Part shown: positions 17,950 through 25,967 of the stretch, in pieces
How the letters are laid out: each line of letters opens with the position of its first letter
Position numbering within the stretch: position 1 is the first letter of the stretch
Source: Collimonas sp. OK242
GTDB lineage: Bacteria; Pseudomonadota; Gammaproteobacteria; Burkholderiales; Burkholderiaceae_D
Assembly: GCF_900107095.1 (NCBI RefSeq)
Contig: NZ_FNOR01000002.1
Span: 124,001-188,000 of the forward strand
Length of the DNA: 64,000 bases
Direction: 5' to 3'
Translations under genes and position numbers: made by a program
Notes under the pieces: generated by a model
The model's input: only the letters and a program-made list of their open reading frames with translations
What the model was told of the DNA's origin: nothing
Database searches by the model: none

Positions 17950-18864
17950 TCATCCCGGTGTCGGCGCCTTGACTATCAATGTGTTCAAAAACGCTTTTGC
18001 GGCTTGCGACAGCGTGCGTCCGGACAGCGACTGAATTTCCATCTGCAGGGCATTCATGTCTCGATCTTTAATCGGGACGGCGGCCAGTTGCCCCGTCGCC
18101 AACAATTTCCGAATCGGTAATTCGGCGGAAAACGCTATGCCTCCGCCGGCGTTGACAAAACTCAGTAACGCATCGATTGAATCGCTGCTGAATACCGGTT
18201 CGATCAGCAGGTTCTTTTTGCTGCAGCAGGCGTCGATGAGCCGTCGCATCGTGATTTTCTTTTGCGGCAGCGCGATCGGATAGGCGATCAGCTCGGACAA
18301 GGCCACGTGCTTTCGTGCCGCCAGCGGATGCCCGGTGCCCATCACGGCCAGAATAGGCGCGCTTTGGCTGTATTCGACCTTGATGTCCTGCTCCGGCGCG
18401 AGCGCAAAGGTCAGCCCTATGTCTGCCTCGCCTTCGCGCAGGAGGCGGGCGACATGTGCGGCCGAACCCACCGACAAATGGAAATGGATGCCGCTATGGC
18501 TTCTTCTGAAATCTTCTATTGCCGCGGGCAGGAAGTCCACCGCAAAACCGGCGGTGCTGACCAGTTTGACCTCGCCCCGCTGGAGTCCTTTCAAGGCCAG
18601 GATCTCATTGCCGATGCGCTCGGTTTCAAGCTGCATGCGCAAGGCATAGGCTGCCAGGAGTTCGCCGGCCGCGTTCGGCTTCATGCCGCGCGCGACCCGG
18701 TCGAACAGCACCGTATCAAGCTCGCTCTCCAGCCGCGCGATCTGCCTGCTGATGGCGGAAGAGGCGACGTTGAGCGTAATCGCGGCCTCGGTGATCGAGC
18801 CTCTCCTCACTACTTCAAGAAAGTAGCGCACGCCTGTTTCCTGCAAAACCCTGGTGTTTATCAT
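17950..18864 (-). CDS. LysR-family transcriptional regulator (paralogue 1)
   Basis: A 304-residue LysR protein. HTH: RYFLEVVRRGSITEAAITLN followed by VASSAISRQIARLESELDTV; an effector-binding domain follows (about 90-300). It is clearly paralogous to the LysR at 24901-25809, sharing RYFLEVVR.GSI.EA, NVASSAISRQI, GFA.DFLP and IGLTF. It is divergent from the MFS-amidase-oxidoreductase operon, with a palindrome and a shared promoter element in the 145-bp gap. It probably activates that operon when its substrate is present. Confidence 0.92.
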   Translation of the reverse strand: MINTRVLQETGVRYFLEVVRRGSITEAAITLNVASSAISRQIARLESELDTVLFDRVARGMKPNAAGELLAAYALRMQLETERIGNEILALKGLQRGEVKLVSTAGFAVDFLPAAIEDFRRSHSGIHFHLSVGSAAHVARLLREGEADIGLTFALAPEQDIKVEYSQSAPILAVMGTGHPLAARKHVALSELIAYPIALPQKKITMRRLIDACCSKKNLLIEPVFSSDSIDALLSFVNAGGGIAFSAELPIRKLLATGQLAAVPIKDRDMNALQMEIQSLSGRTLSQAAKAFLNTLIVKAPTPG

Positions 18865-18882
18865 GCTGCCATTTTATTTATG

Positions 18883-18901
18883 GTTTGCCGAAACGGCAAA
18901 C
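18883..18901. promoter_or_regulatory. LysR operator candidate (perfect inverted repeat)
   Basis: GTTTGCCGAAACGGCAAAC: 8-bp perfect arms around AAA. It contains the T-N11-A form of LysR boxes and lies 18-37 bp upstream of the LysR start, in the divergent gap. Confidence 0.6.
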
Positions 18902-18921
18902 GATTATTCGAAACATTGTAC

Positions 18922-18950
18922 TTGTTGCAAACCTCGGCGCGCCTTAGCAT
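18922..18950 (+). promoter_or_regulatory. shared promoter element, copy 1
   Basis: TTGTTGCAA at 18922-18930, then 14 bases, then TAGCAT at 18945-18950. The same layout (TTGTTGCAA-N14-TAGTAT) precedes the operon controlled by the paralogous LysR, at 25888-25916. Confidence 0.4.
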
Positions 18951-19009
18951 GAGTCTTGTGTTTTGTGACAGGCTGGCTTGTTGTATATCGAGATCCGGAG
19001 GATTCGAGC

Positions 19010-20317
19010 ATGAATGCGGCATTGGGGAAAAACAGTCACAAGTACGTGGTTCTGGCGCTGCTCTACCTGGGATGGTGCGTTTCGTATATCGACAGGGCCG
19101 CGATCACTTTCGCCGTCATGCATATCGCCAGCGATTTCCAGCTGCGGCCGGCGGAACTGGGCATACTGCTGAGCAGTTTCTTTCTCGGATATTCGCTGAT
19201 GCAGCTGCCTGGCGGCTGGCTGGCGGATCGCTTCGGTTCGAAACCCGTGATCGTGGTTTCAATCCTGTTATGGTCGATATTCACCGGCGTCACCGGCATC
19301 GCCTGGTCCTTGACCAGCATGGTGCTGATCAGGTTCGTGTTCGGGTTGGGCGAAGGCGCATTCCCGGCGGCCAGCGTCAAGGGCGTGGCCGAAGTCTTTT
19401 CAAAAGAAGAACGGCCGAAGATGTCGTCGCTGCTGATGTCGTCCAACTACGTCGGCAGCATGCTGGCGCCGCTGATCATTGCGCCGATGATCATTCATTT
19501 CGGCTGGCGCAACGTATTCCACTATATGGGCATTGCCGGACTGATGTTCAGCGCGGCGTACTGGTTCTTCATCAAGCCGGCCAGGGTCATCGAACTAGGT
19601 AAGGGCAGCGCGGCGGCCGCCGAGAAGAAGCGGATAGACAAGGAAGCTTTCCGGAATCTGCTTAAGACATCTTTGATGTGGAAAATCGTCGCGGTGTGGT
19701 TCGGGCTCAGCATTGTCAACAAGGGACTGGATTCCTGGATGCCTGCCTATCTGATGACGCAACGCGGGCTGGATCTGAAATCGATAGGCTTGCTTCTGCC
19801 TCTGCCCTATGTGCTTGCAGGCATCTCAACGGCGATCGGCGGCTGGGTGATGGTGCGCTTTTTCGATGGCAGGGAGCGCTACCTGTTGATCGCCAGCTCG
19901 GTATTGACGGCCGTTTTCCTGTATTTCATGTACACGGCCGACAGCGTCGCCGGCGTCATTACCTACCAATGCATCGTCTATTTTTTTAAATCCTTCGTGC
20001 TGGCGACTTGTATCGCCCTGCCGACCAAGATATTTCCGGCACGCCTGGTGGGAAGCAGCATCGGCATGGTCAATCTCGGTGGACAATCCGCAGGTTTCAT
20101 CTCGCCGCTGGCGATAGGTTTCCTGGTCAGCGCTTTCAACAATTACAACTACGCGTTCGGCTTCCTGATTGCCGCGGCATGCTTTTCGGTCATCGTCAGC
20201 CTGTTTATCCAGACCGCCCAAAGCACAGCAGAAACAGAAATAGACACACTAGCCGACATCGAAAAAAACGGGCTGCAGCTTGAAGCCGCGAACCTTTCCA
20301 AGGAATCCCATGCTTGA
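19010..20317 (+). CDS. MFS transporter of the anion:cation symporter type
   Basis: A 435-residue membrane protein with about 12 helices. Motif-A-like GWLADRFGSKPVIV follows helix 2; LGWCVSYIDRAAITFAV in helix 1 is typical of the hexuronate/galactonate/organic-anion (ACS) family. The ATG at 19010 has GGAGG at 18997-19001; a 5' extension to 18956 is not needed. It is the first gene of an operon with an amidase (8-bp overlap) and a D-amino-acid dehydrogenase, so it probably imports the amide or acylated amino acid that they degrade. Confidence 0.88.
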   Translation: MNAALGKNSHKYVVLALLYLGWCVSYIDRAAITFAVMHIASDFQLRPAELGILLSSFFLGYSLMQLPGGWLADRFGSKPVIVVSILLWSIFTGVTGIAWSLTSMVLIRFVFGLGEGAFPAASVKGVAEVFSKEERPKMSSLLMSSNYVGSMLAPLIIAPMIIHFGWRNVFHYMGIAGLMFSAAYWFFIKPARVIELGKGSAAAAEKKRIDKEAFRNLLKTSLMWKIVAVWFGLSIVNKGLDSWMPAYLMTQRGLDLKSIGLLLPLPYVLAGISTAIGGWVMVRFFDGRERYLLIASSVLTAVFLYFMYTADSVAGVITYQCIVYFFKSFVLATCIALPTKIFPARLVGSSIGMVNLGGQSAGFISPLAIGFLVSAFNNYNYAFGFLIAAACFSVIVSLFIQTAQSTAETEIDTLADIEKNGLQLEAANLSKESHA

Positions 20318-21839
20318 AAAAAATATCGTTGAGAAAAGCGCGGTCGAATTGCGCCGCCTGATCGGCTCGAAGGAAATATCGCCGGTGGAATTGCTGGACG
20401 CCTGCATCGACAGGATAGAGGCGATCAATCCGTATATCAATGCCGTTACCGCTACCTGTTTCGAGCGCGCCCGCACTGAAGCTGTCGCTGCCGAGGCGGC
20501 TGTGCTGCAAGGGCGGCGGCTGGGGCTATTGCATGGATTGCCGATCGGCATCAAGGATCTCGAAGAAACCGAAGGCTTGCTGACGACTTACGGCTCGCCG
20601 ATCTATCGGCATAACATTCCCACGAAAGACAATGCGCTGGTGGCGCGCTTGCGTGCCGCAGGCGCGATTGTGGCCGGCAAAACCAATGTGCCCGAAATGG
20701 GGGCGGGGGCCAATACCAGGAATACCGTATGGGGCGCCACCGGCAATCCTTTCAATCCAACCCTGAACGCGGGCGGCTCTTCCGGCGGTTCGGCGGCGGC
20801 GCTGGCGGTAGATATGCTGCCTATGTGCAGCGGTTCCGACACCGGCGGTTCGCTGCGCATCCCGGCAGCCAAATGCGGCGTGGTCGGATTCCGCCCCTCA
20901 CCCGGCTTGATCCCCAGCGAGCGGAAATTGCTGGGCTGGACTCCGATCTCGGTGGTCGGGCCGATGGGCAGAAACATGGCCGACATATTGCTTCAGTTGC
21001 AAGCCAGCGTCGGCATGCATGCGGCGGATCCGCTCAGTTATCCGATCGCTGCGGATGCGTTCAGCGCGCTCCGGGATATCGATTTGTCCGAGCTGCGCAT
21101 CGGCTATACCGAAGATTTCGGCGTTTGCGAAGTCGATGCCGACATACGCCAGGTGTTCCGCAGCAAGATCGCCGCGCTGCGCCCGTTTGTCAAGGAATGC
21201 ACGCCGCTGGCCGTCGATTTGGGCGATGCGCATCGCTGCTTTGACGTGATCCGGGCCGAGAGTTTTGTCGCCGGTTTCGAGGCCGCCTATAAACGCGATC
21301 CCGCTTCGCTCGGACCGAATACGCGCGCCAACTACGAACTGGGCGCGGCCATGACGCTGACTGACTGCGCCTGGGCGCAGGCTGAGCAGACGCGCCTGTT
21401 CCGTCGTTTTCAAGCGCTGTTCGCCGACTATGACCTGATACTTGCGCCGACCACGCCGGTGTCGCCTTTTCCCTGGTCCGATCTGTTTTTGAAACAGATC
21501 AACGGCGTCGCCCTCGAAAATTACTATCGCTGGCTGTCGCTCACCTATGTGGTCACACTGGCAACCAATCCAGCGCTGTCGATGCCATGCGGCAGCGATC
21601 ACAAGAGCATGCCGTTCGGCCTTCAACTGATCGGCGCTTTCCGGGCAGATAACTACTTGCTGGCATGCGCCGGTGCGTTCGAGCGGCTGTTCGACAGCCA
21701 CCCGGAACTGCGCCGGCCGCGGCCTGACCTGGATGCACTGACAAAGACCCATGCCGAATTGACGTCTATCGTTACGCATCCGCCGCAGAATATGCCGCAG
21801 GCAAGCGCAGCCCCAGCCGGCGCCATGCCCGCAGTATAG
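20310..21839 (+). CDS. amidase signature family hydrolase
   Basis: A 509-residue enzyme with the Ser-cisSer-Lys triad: Lys in GLPIGIKDLEETEG (about 80), cis-Ser and nucleophile in AGGSSGGSAAALAV and SGSDTGGSLRIPAA. It hydrolyses carboxamides to acid and ammonia, or removes an acyl group; the substrate is not readable. The ATG at 20310 has AAGGA and overlaps the MFS stop by 8 bp, so it is translationally coupled. The product would feed the next enzyme, a DauA-like oxidoreductase. Confidence 0.92.
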   Translation: MLEKNIVEKSAVELRRLIGSKEISPVELLDACIDRIEAINPYINAVTATCFERARTEAVAAEAAVLQGRRLGLLHGLPIGIKDLEETEGLLTTYGSPIYRHNIPTKDNALVARLRAAGAIVAGKTNVPEMGAGANTRNTVWGATGNPFNPTLNAGGSSGGSAAALAVDMLPMCSGSDTGGSLRIPAAKCGVVGFRPSPGLIPSERKLLGWTPISVVGPMGRNMADILLQLQASVGMHAADPLSYPIAADAFSALRDIDLSELRIGYTEDFGVCEVDADIRQVFRSKIAALRPFVKECTPLAVDLGDAHRCFDVIRAESFVAGFEAAYKRDPASLGPNTRANYELGAAMTLTDCAWAQAEQTRLFRRFQALFADYDLILAPTTPVSPFPWSDLFLKQINGVALENYYRWLSLTYVVTLATNPALSMPCGSDHKSMPFGLQLIGAFRADNYLLACAGAFERLFDSHPELRRPRPDLDALTKTHAELTSIVTHPPQNMPQASAAPAGAMPAV

Positions 21840-21874
21840 GGCCGGACCAAGCATGAAATCGAAAGCGAGGTTGC

Positions 21875-23047
21875 ATGGACAATGAGATGCAAGCAGATTA
21901 CATCATCATCGGCGCCGGTATTGCCGGTGCATCGATCGCCTATTGGCTCGCGCCGCACGCACGCGTGATCATCCTTGAGCGCGAGTCGCAGCCCGGCTAT
22001 CACAGTACCGGCCGTTCGGCGGCGTTGTATATGGAAAGCTACGGACCGCCGCAGGTACGCGCCATGACCTGCGCCAGCCGTGCTTTCTTCGACCATCCGC
22101 CGCCGGGCTTTGCCGGCCATCCACTGCTCATACCGCGCGGCGCCTTGATGTTTGCGACGCAGGATCAGCTGGCTGAACTGGATAAGCACGAAGCGATCGT
22201 ACGTTCCGTGTCGGATAAAGTCGAACGTCCCGATGCCGAGCAGGCCTGCCGGCGCGTACCGGTATTGCGCCGCGAACTGGTGGCAGCTGCGGTCTATGAG
22301 GCGGATGCCGCCGATATCGATGTGCATGCCTTGCACCAGGGATTCCTGCGCGGAGCCAAGGCTGGGGCGGCCGGGGCTAAGCTGATTTGCGATGCGGCAG
22401 TGCTGGCGTTGGCATATCGGACGCAAACCTGGGAAATCACCACCACGCAGGGCAGGTTCAGTGCGCCGGTAGTAATCAATGCTGCCGGCGCCTGGGCCGA
22501 CGTTATCGGACAGATGGCCGGCGCCGCCCATATAGGACTGGCGCCCATGCGGCGCTCGGCATTCACTTTCCAGCCGCCGGCCGGCATGGATGTATCGTCA
22601 TGGCCGCTGTTCATGCGGATTGATGAATCCTTTTATGTCAAGCCGGATGCCGGCATGCTGCTCGGCTCTCCCGCCAATGTGGATCCGGTGGCGCCGCACG
22701 ACGTCCAGGCCGAAGAGCTCGATATCGCGATTGCGATCGATCACATACAAAACTTGACGACACTTCATGTACGCCGGCCCAGCCATGTCTGGGCCGGTTT
22801 GCGCTCGTTCGTCGCGGACGGCAGCCTGGTTGCCGGTTTCGATCAACAGCTGGCGGGATTTTTCTGGGCTGCCGGGCAAGGCGGCTACGGCATTCAATCG
22901 GCGCCGGCGGCCGGAGAAGCGTATGCCGCAATGCTGCGCGGCTTGCCGATCCCGGATCACATACTGGCGCACGGGGTCGACGCTGCCGCGCTCAGTCCCG
23001 CACGCTTGAGCGGAAAAGATGGGGATGGCGGGTCGAGCGGCATTTAA
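21875..23047 (+). CDS. FAD-dependent D-amino acid dehydrogenase (DauA-like)
   Basis: A 390-residue flavoenzyme of the DAO family. The Rossmann motif ADYIIIGAGIAGASIAYWLA, with LEREXQPGYHSTGRSAA-type continuation, closely follows the D-arginine dehydrogenase DauA; the C-terminal FAD region has FFWAAGQGGYGIQSAPAAGE. It oxidises a D-amino acid (possibly broad range) to a 2-oxo acid, passing electrons to the respiratory chain in this family. It is last in the MFS-amidase operon, 35 bp after the amidase. The ATG at 21875 is used; an ATG at 21887 is possible. Confidence 0.85.
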   Translation: MDNEMQADYIIIGAGIAGASIAYWLAPHARVIILERESQPGYHSTGRSAALYMESYGPPQVRAMTCASRAFFDHPPPGFAGHPLLIPRGALMFATQDQLAELDKHEAIVRSVSDKVERPDAEQACRRVPVLRRELVAAAVYEADAADIDVHALHQGFLRGAKAGAAGAKLICDAAVLALAYRTQTWEITTTQGRFSAPVVINAAGAWADVIGQMAGAAHIGLAPMRRSAFTFQPPAGMDVSSWPLFMRIDESFYVKPDAGMLLGSPANVDPVAPHDVQAEELDIAIAIDHIQNLTTLHVRRPSHVWAGLRSFVADGSLVAGFDQQLAGFFWAAGQGGYGIQSAPAAGEAYAAMLRGLPIPDHILAHGVDAAALSPARLSGKDGDGGSSGI

Positions 23048-23106
23048 GATGATTTCTTACCGTGCGCCTTGCGGATGCCCGCGCCGCGCACCGGTGAATC
23101 AACCGT

Positions 23107-24123
23107 TCAACCGTTGCGGAACAGGAAGCTGTAAGCGTTAAGTGCGGGTACTCCGCCCAGGTGGGCATACAGTACCTTGGAACCTGCGGGGAATTCGCCC
23201 AGCCGCACTTTTTCTATCATGCCGTGCATCGACTTGCCTTCGTAGACCGGGTCAGTCAACATGCCTTCCATGCGCGCGCACAGGCGGATGGCTTCCAGCG
23301 TGCCGTCGTTCGGCAAACCGTATTCCGGACCGCCGAAACGGGTATCCAGCACGACATCCTTGGCGCTGATGTCGCGCCCCAGTTCGACCAGCCCCGCGGT
23401 ATTTTTCGCGATACGCAGGATCTGCTCGAAGGTCTGTTGCGGTTTGGCCGAAGCGTCGATGCCGATCACGCGGTCGGCGCGGCCGTCGGCGGCAAAACCG
23501 ACCAGCATGCCGGCTTGCGTGCTGCCGGTTACCGAGCAGGTGACGATGTAGTCGAACTTGAAACCCAGCTCGGCTTCCTGCTGCCTAACTTCTTCGGCAA
23601 AACCGACGAATCCCAGGCCGCCGCGCGGATGCTCGGAACAGCCGGCAGGGATAGGGAAGGGCTTGCCGCCGGCCTTGCGTACATCTTCCATGGCCTGTTC
23701 CCAGCTTTGCCGGATGCCGATATCGAAGCCGGCGCTGTCCAGCCGCACATCAGCGCCCATGATGCGCGACATCTCGATATTGCCGACCCGGTCATACACG
23801 GCATCCGAATAGTTCACCCAATTCTCTTGCACCAATACGCACTTGAGGCCCAGGTGCGCAGCCACCGCTGCCACCTGGCGCGTTTGATTCGACTGGATGC
23901 CGCCGATGGAAACCAGGGTGTCGTAGCCGCCTTCCAACGCTTCAGGGATCAGGTATTCGAGCTTGCGGGTCTTGTTGCCGCCGAAGGCCAGGCCGCTGTT
24001 GCAGTCTTCGCGTTTGGCGTAAAGCTCGACCTGGCCGCCGAGATGAGCGCTTAGCCGTTTCAGCGGCTGGATAGGCGTCGGTCCGAAAGTAAGCTGGTGA
24101 CGTGGAAATTTTTTCAGGTTCAT
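23107..24123 (-). CDS. acdS: 1-aminocyclopropane-1-carboxylate (ACC) deaminase
   Basis: A 338-residue PLP enzyme, exactly the AcdS family length. Counting from MNLKKF, Lys51 (PLP lysine, in FGGNKTRK), Ser78, Tyr294, Glu295 (DPVYEG) and Leu322 (HLGG) are all present; Glu295 and Leu322 separate true AcdS from D-cysteine desulfhydrase. It cleaves ACC, the plant ethylene precursor, to 2-oxobutyrate and ammonia. The start at 24123 removes a 28-residue Pro-rich extension. It is divergent from an Lrp-type regulator, the usual acdR position. The 2-oxobutyrate product would suit the E1 enzyme at 14610-17294. Confidence 0.96.
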   Translation of the reverse strand: MNLKKFPRHQLTFGPTPIQPLKRLSAHLGGQVELYAKREDCNSGLAFGGNKTRKLEYLIPEALEGGYDTLVSIGGIQSNQTRQVAAVAAHLGLKCVLVQENWVNYSDAVYDRVGNIEMSRIMGADVRLDSAGFDIGIRQSWEQAMEDVRKAGGKPFPIPAGCSEHPRGGLGFVGFAEEVRQQEAELGFKFDYIVTCSVTGSTQAGMLVGFAADGRADRVIGIDASAKPQQTFEQILRIAKNTAGLVELGRDISAKDVVLDTRFGGPEYGLPNDGTLEAIRLCARMEGMLTDPVYEGKSMHGMIEKVRLGEFPAGSKVLYAHLGGVPALNAYSFLFRNG

Positions 24124-24330
24124 GGCAACGGCTCCTGGGGTTGGGGTGGGAGTGGGTATCCACGCATCAAAGCTGGCAAAGAAAACAGGCATGCTCAAAT
24201 CCAGCATTCATTGATGTTGAGATCAAATCCATATTAAAATCAATCGCAAGAAACATGGTTGCAAGTTCTTTCAATTATTCAGACTTAAAATATGAATATT
24301 AAAAATATAGTTATCTTTTATTTTGACTAA

Positions 24331-24846
24331 ATGCATATGAAAGCAACAAAATTGCGTTCAAAGGCGTCGCCCGCTGATGCCGCCGGCGAAACCATGGATC
24401 GCACCGACCGGGCGATCCTCAGGGCGCTGCAGCGCGACGCCTCGGTGTCGAATGTGGCGTTGGCGGCCAAGGTCAATCTGAGCGCTCCCGCATGTCTGCG
24501 AAGAGTCGAGCGGCTCAAGGAGTTGGGGTTGATCAAGGGGATCGTGGCGCTGCTCGATCCGCGTGCCCTGGATGCCGGCACCTTGGTGATGATCGGCGTG
24601 GTGCTGGACCGGTCGACGCCGGAGTCGTTTGCCGATTTCGAGCGGGCAGCGCAAAAGGTGTCGGGCTGCCTCGAATGCCATGTGGTGACAGGAGAGTTCG
24701 ATTACTTCATGCTGTTGCGGACCAAGGATAACGACAGTTACAACCGCCTCCATGCAGAGCAGCTGCTGTATTTGCCGGGAGTGCGGCAAATCCGCACATT
24801 CATGGTGCTCAAGCAGGTTCTCTCAACCACCCAGCTGCCGATCTAG
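24331..24846 (+). CDS. acdR: Lrp-family regulator of ACC deaminase
   Basis: A 171-residue Lrp/AsnC protein: an N-terminal extension of about 20 residues, an HTH (MDRTDRAILRALQRDASVSN, VNLSAPACLRRVERL) and a RAM domain (CLECHVVTGEFDYFMLLRTK). It is placed divergently from acdS across a 207-bp AT-rich gap, as AcdR is in other Proteobacteria. The first ATG at 24331 lacks a ribosome site; starts at 24337 or 24394 are possible. Confidence 0.88.
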   Translation: MHMKATKLRSKASPADAAGETMDRTDRAILRALQRDASVSNVALAAKVNLSAPACLRRVERLKELGLIKGIVALLDPRALDAGTLVMIGVVLDRSTPESFADFERAAQKVSGCLECHVVTGEFDYFMLLRTKDNDSYNRLHAEQLLYLPGVRQIRTFMVLKQVLSTTQLPI

Positions 24847-24900
24847 CACGCGATTGCCCGTGCTGGGCCGACTTGCATCCGCTAATGTCGAGCTGTCGAT

Positions 24901-25809
24901 TTACTGTGACCTCAGATGATTCAACAGATAGTCCAGGAATGTCTCGACCACGCGCGGCAGGTTGCGCCCGATCAAGGTTTGCACTTCGACCTGGCGTCCA
25001 TCCAGGCCGCGGTCGCGGATCGGCAGCATGGCCATTTTTCCCTCCGCGACCCGGTCCCGAACCGATACTTCGCCGGAGACGGAGACGCCGCCGCCGTACA
25101 TCACAAAATTGTACAAGGCCTCGACATAGTTGCTGGTCAGCACCGGCTCGAACAGCAATTGCTGGCGGTTGCAGGCAATGTCGAACAATTGGCGCAAGGT
25201 GGTGTTCGGTTCCGGCAGGGCGATCGGATAGGCGACCAATTGCGATAGCGACACCTGCTTGAACTGGCTCAGCGGATGGTCTTTGCGCATGACGGCCATG
25301 ACCGGAGCGGGCTGCTGGTGCACGACCTTGATATTCGGCTCAGGGATGCGGCTGAAGGTGAGGCCGATATCCGCATTACCCTCGCGCACCTGGCGCGAAA
25401 CGCTGGCTGGCGGCCCCACATACAACTGGAATACGATCGCCGGATATTTTTTCTGGAAATCCGCGACCAGGCGCGGCAGGAAATCGATGGCGAAACCTTC
25501 CGTGCTGGCGATCCTGATCCTGCCGCTCTTCAATCCTTTGAGCGACAGCAGATCCGTTACTACGCGGTCGGCTTCCAATGCCGCCTTGAGCGCATGCGCG
25601 GCCAGCACTTCGCCGCCGGCGCTGAGCACCATGCCGCGCGGGCGGCGCTCGAACAGCACGGTATCCAGAATCTGCTCCAGGCCGCTGATCTGCCGGCTGA
25701 TTGCTGAACTCGCTACGTTGAGGCGCTGCGAAGCCTCGCTGATCGAGCCGCAGCGAACGACTTCGAGAAAATAGCGCAGCGACGTTTCTTGCAATTGATG
25801 CGATTTCAT
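24901..25809 (-). CDS. LysR-family transcriptional regulator (paralogue 2)
   Basis: A 302-residue LysR protein: HTH RYFLEVVRCGSISEASQRLN then VASSAISRQISGLEQILDTV, plus an effector domain. It is paralogous to the LysR at 17950-18864 over its whole length. It is divergent from the Dpp-type ABC/M20 operon and likely controls it. The gap contains arms CTGCGTT/AACGCAG (25846-25852, 25864-25870) and the promoter element shared with the first LysR unit. Confidence 0.92.
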   Translation of the reverse strand: MKSHQLQETSLRYFLEVVRCGSISEASQRLNVASSAISRQISGLEQILDTVLFERRPRGMVLSAGGEVLAAHALKAALEADRVVTDLLSLKGLKSGRIRIASTEGFAIDFLPRLVADFQKKYPAIVFQLYVGPPASVSRQVREGNADIGLTFSRIPEPNIKVVHQQPAPVMAVMRKDHPLSQFKQVSLSQLVAYPIALPEPNTTLRQLFDIACNRQQLLFEPVLTSNYVEALYNFVMYGGGVSVSGEVSVRDRVAEGKMAMLPIRDRGLDGRQVEVQTLIGRNLPRVVETFLDYLLNHLRSQ

Positions 25810-25887
25810 GGAAATGGCCTCATCTCTAATTTTTTCTGACGTTTTCTGCGTTCCATTTTCAGCAACGCAGAGTTAGAAATTTGATAG

Positions 25888-25916
25888 TTGTTGCAAGTTG
25901 CATTGTGGCCTAGTAT
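25888..25916 (+). promoter_or_regulatory. shared promoter element, copy 2
   Basis: TTGTTGCAA at 25888-25896, 14 bases, then TAGTAT at 25911-25916. Spacing and sequence match 18922-18950. It sits about 50 bp before the start of the binding-protein gene. Confidence 0.4.
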
Positions 25917-25967
25917 CAATTCGAAGCCACGGTTTTTCCAGAAAAATTCTCGAAAAGGATGTTTGTG

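Noticed and set aside
18262-19602. 446-codon open frame on the + strand
   Set aside because: It is antisense to the LysR gene and out of frame with the MFS gene; no protein-like pattern.
20898-21854. 318-codon open frame on the - strand
   Set aside because: Antisense to the amidase, whose catalytic triad is visible on the other strand.
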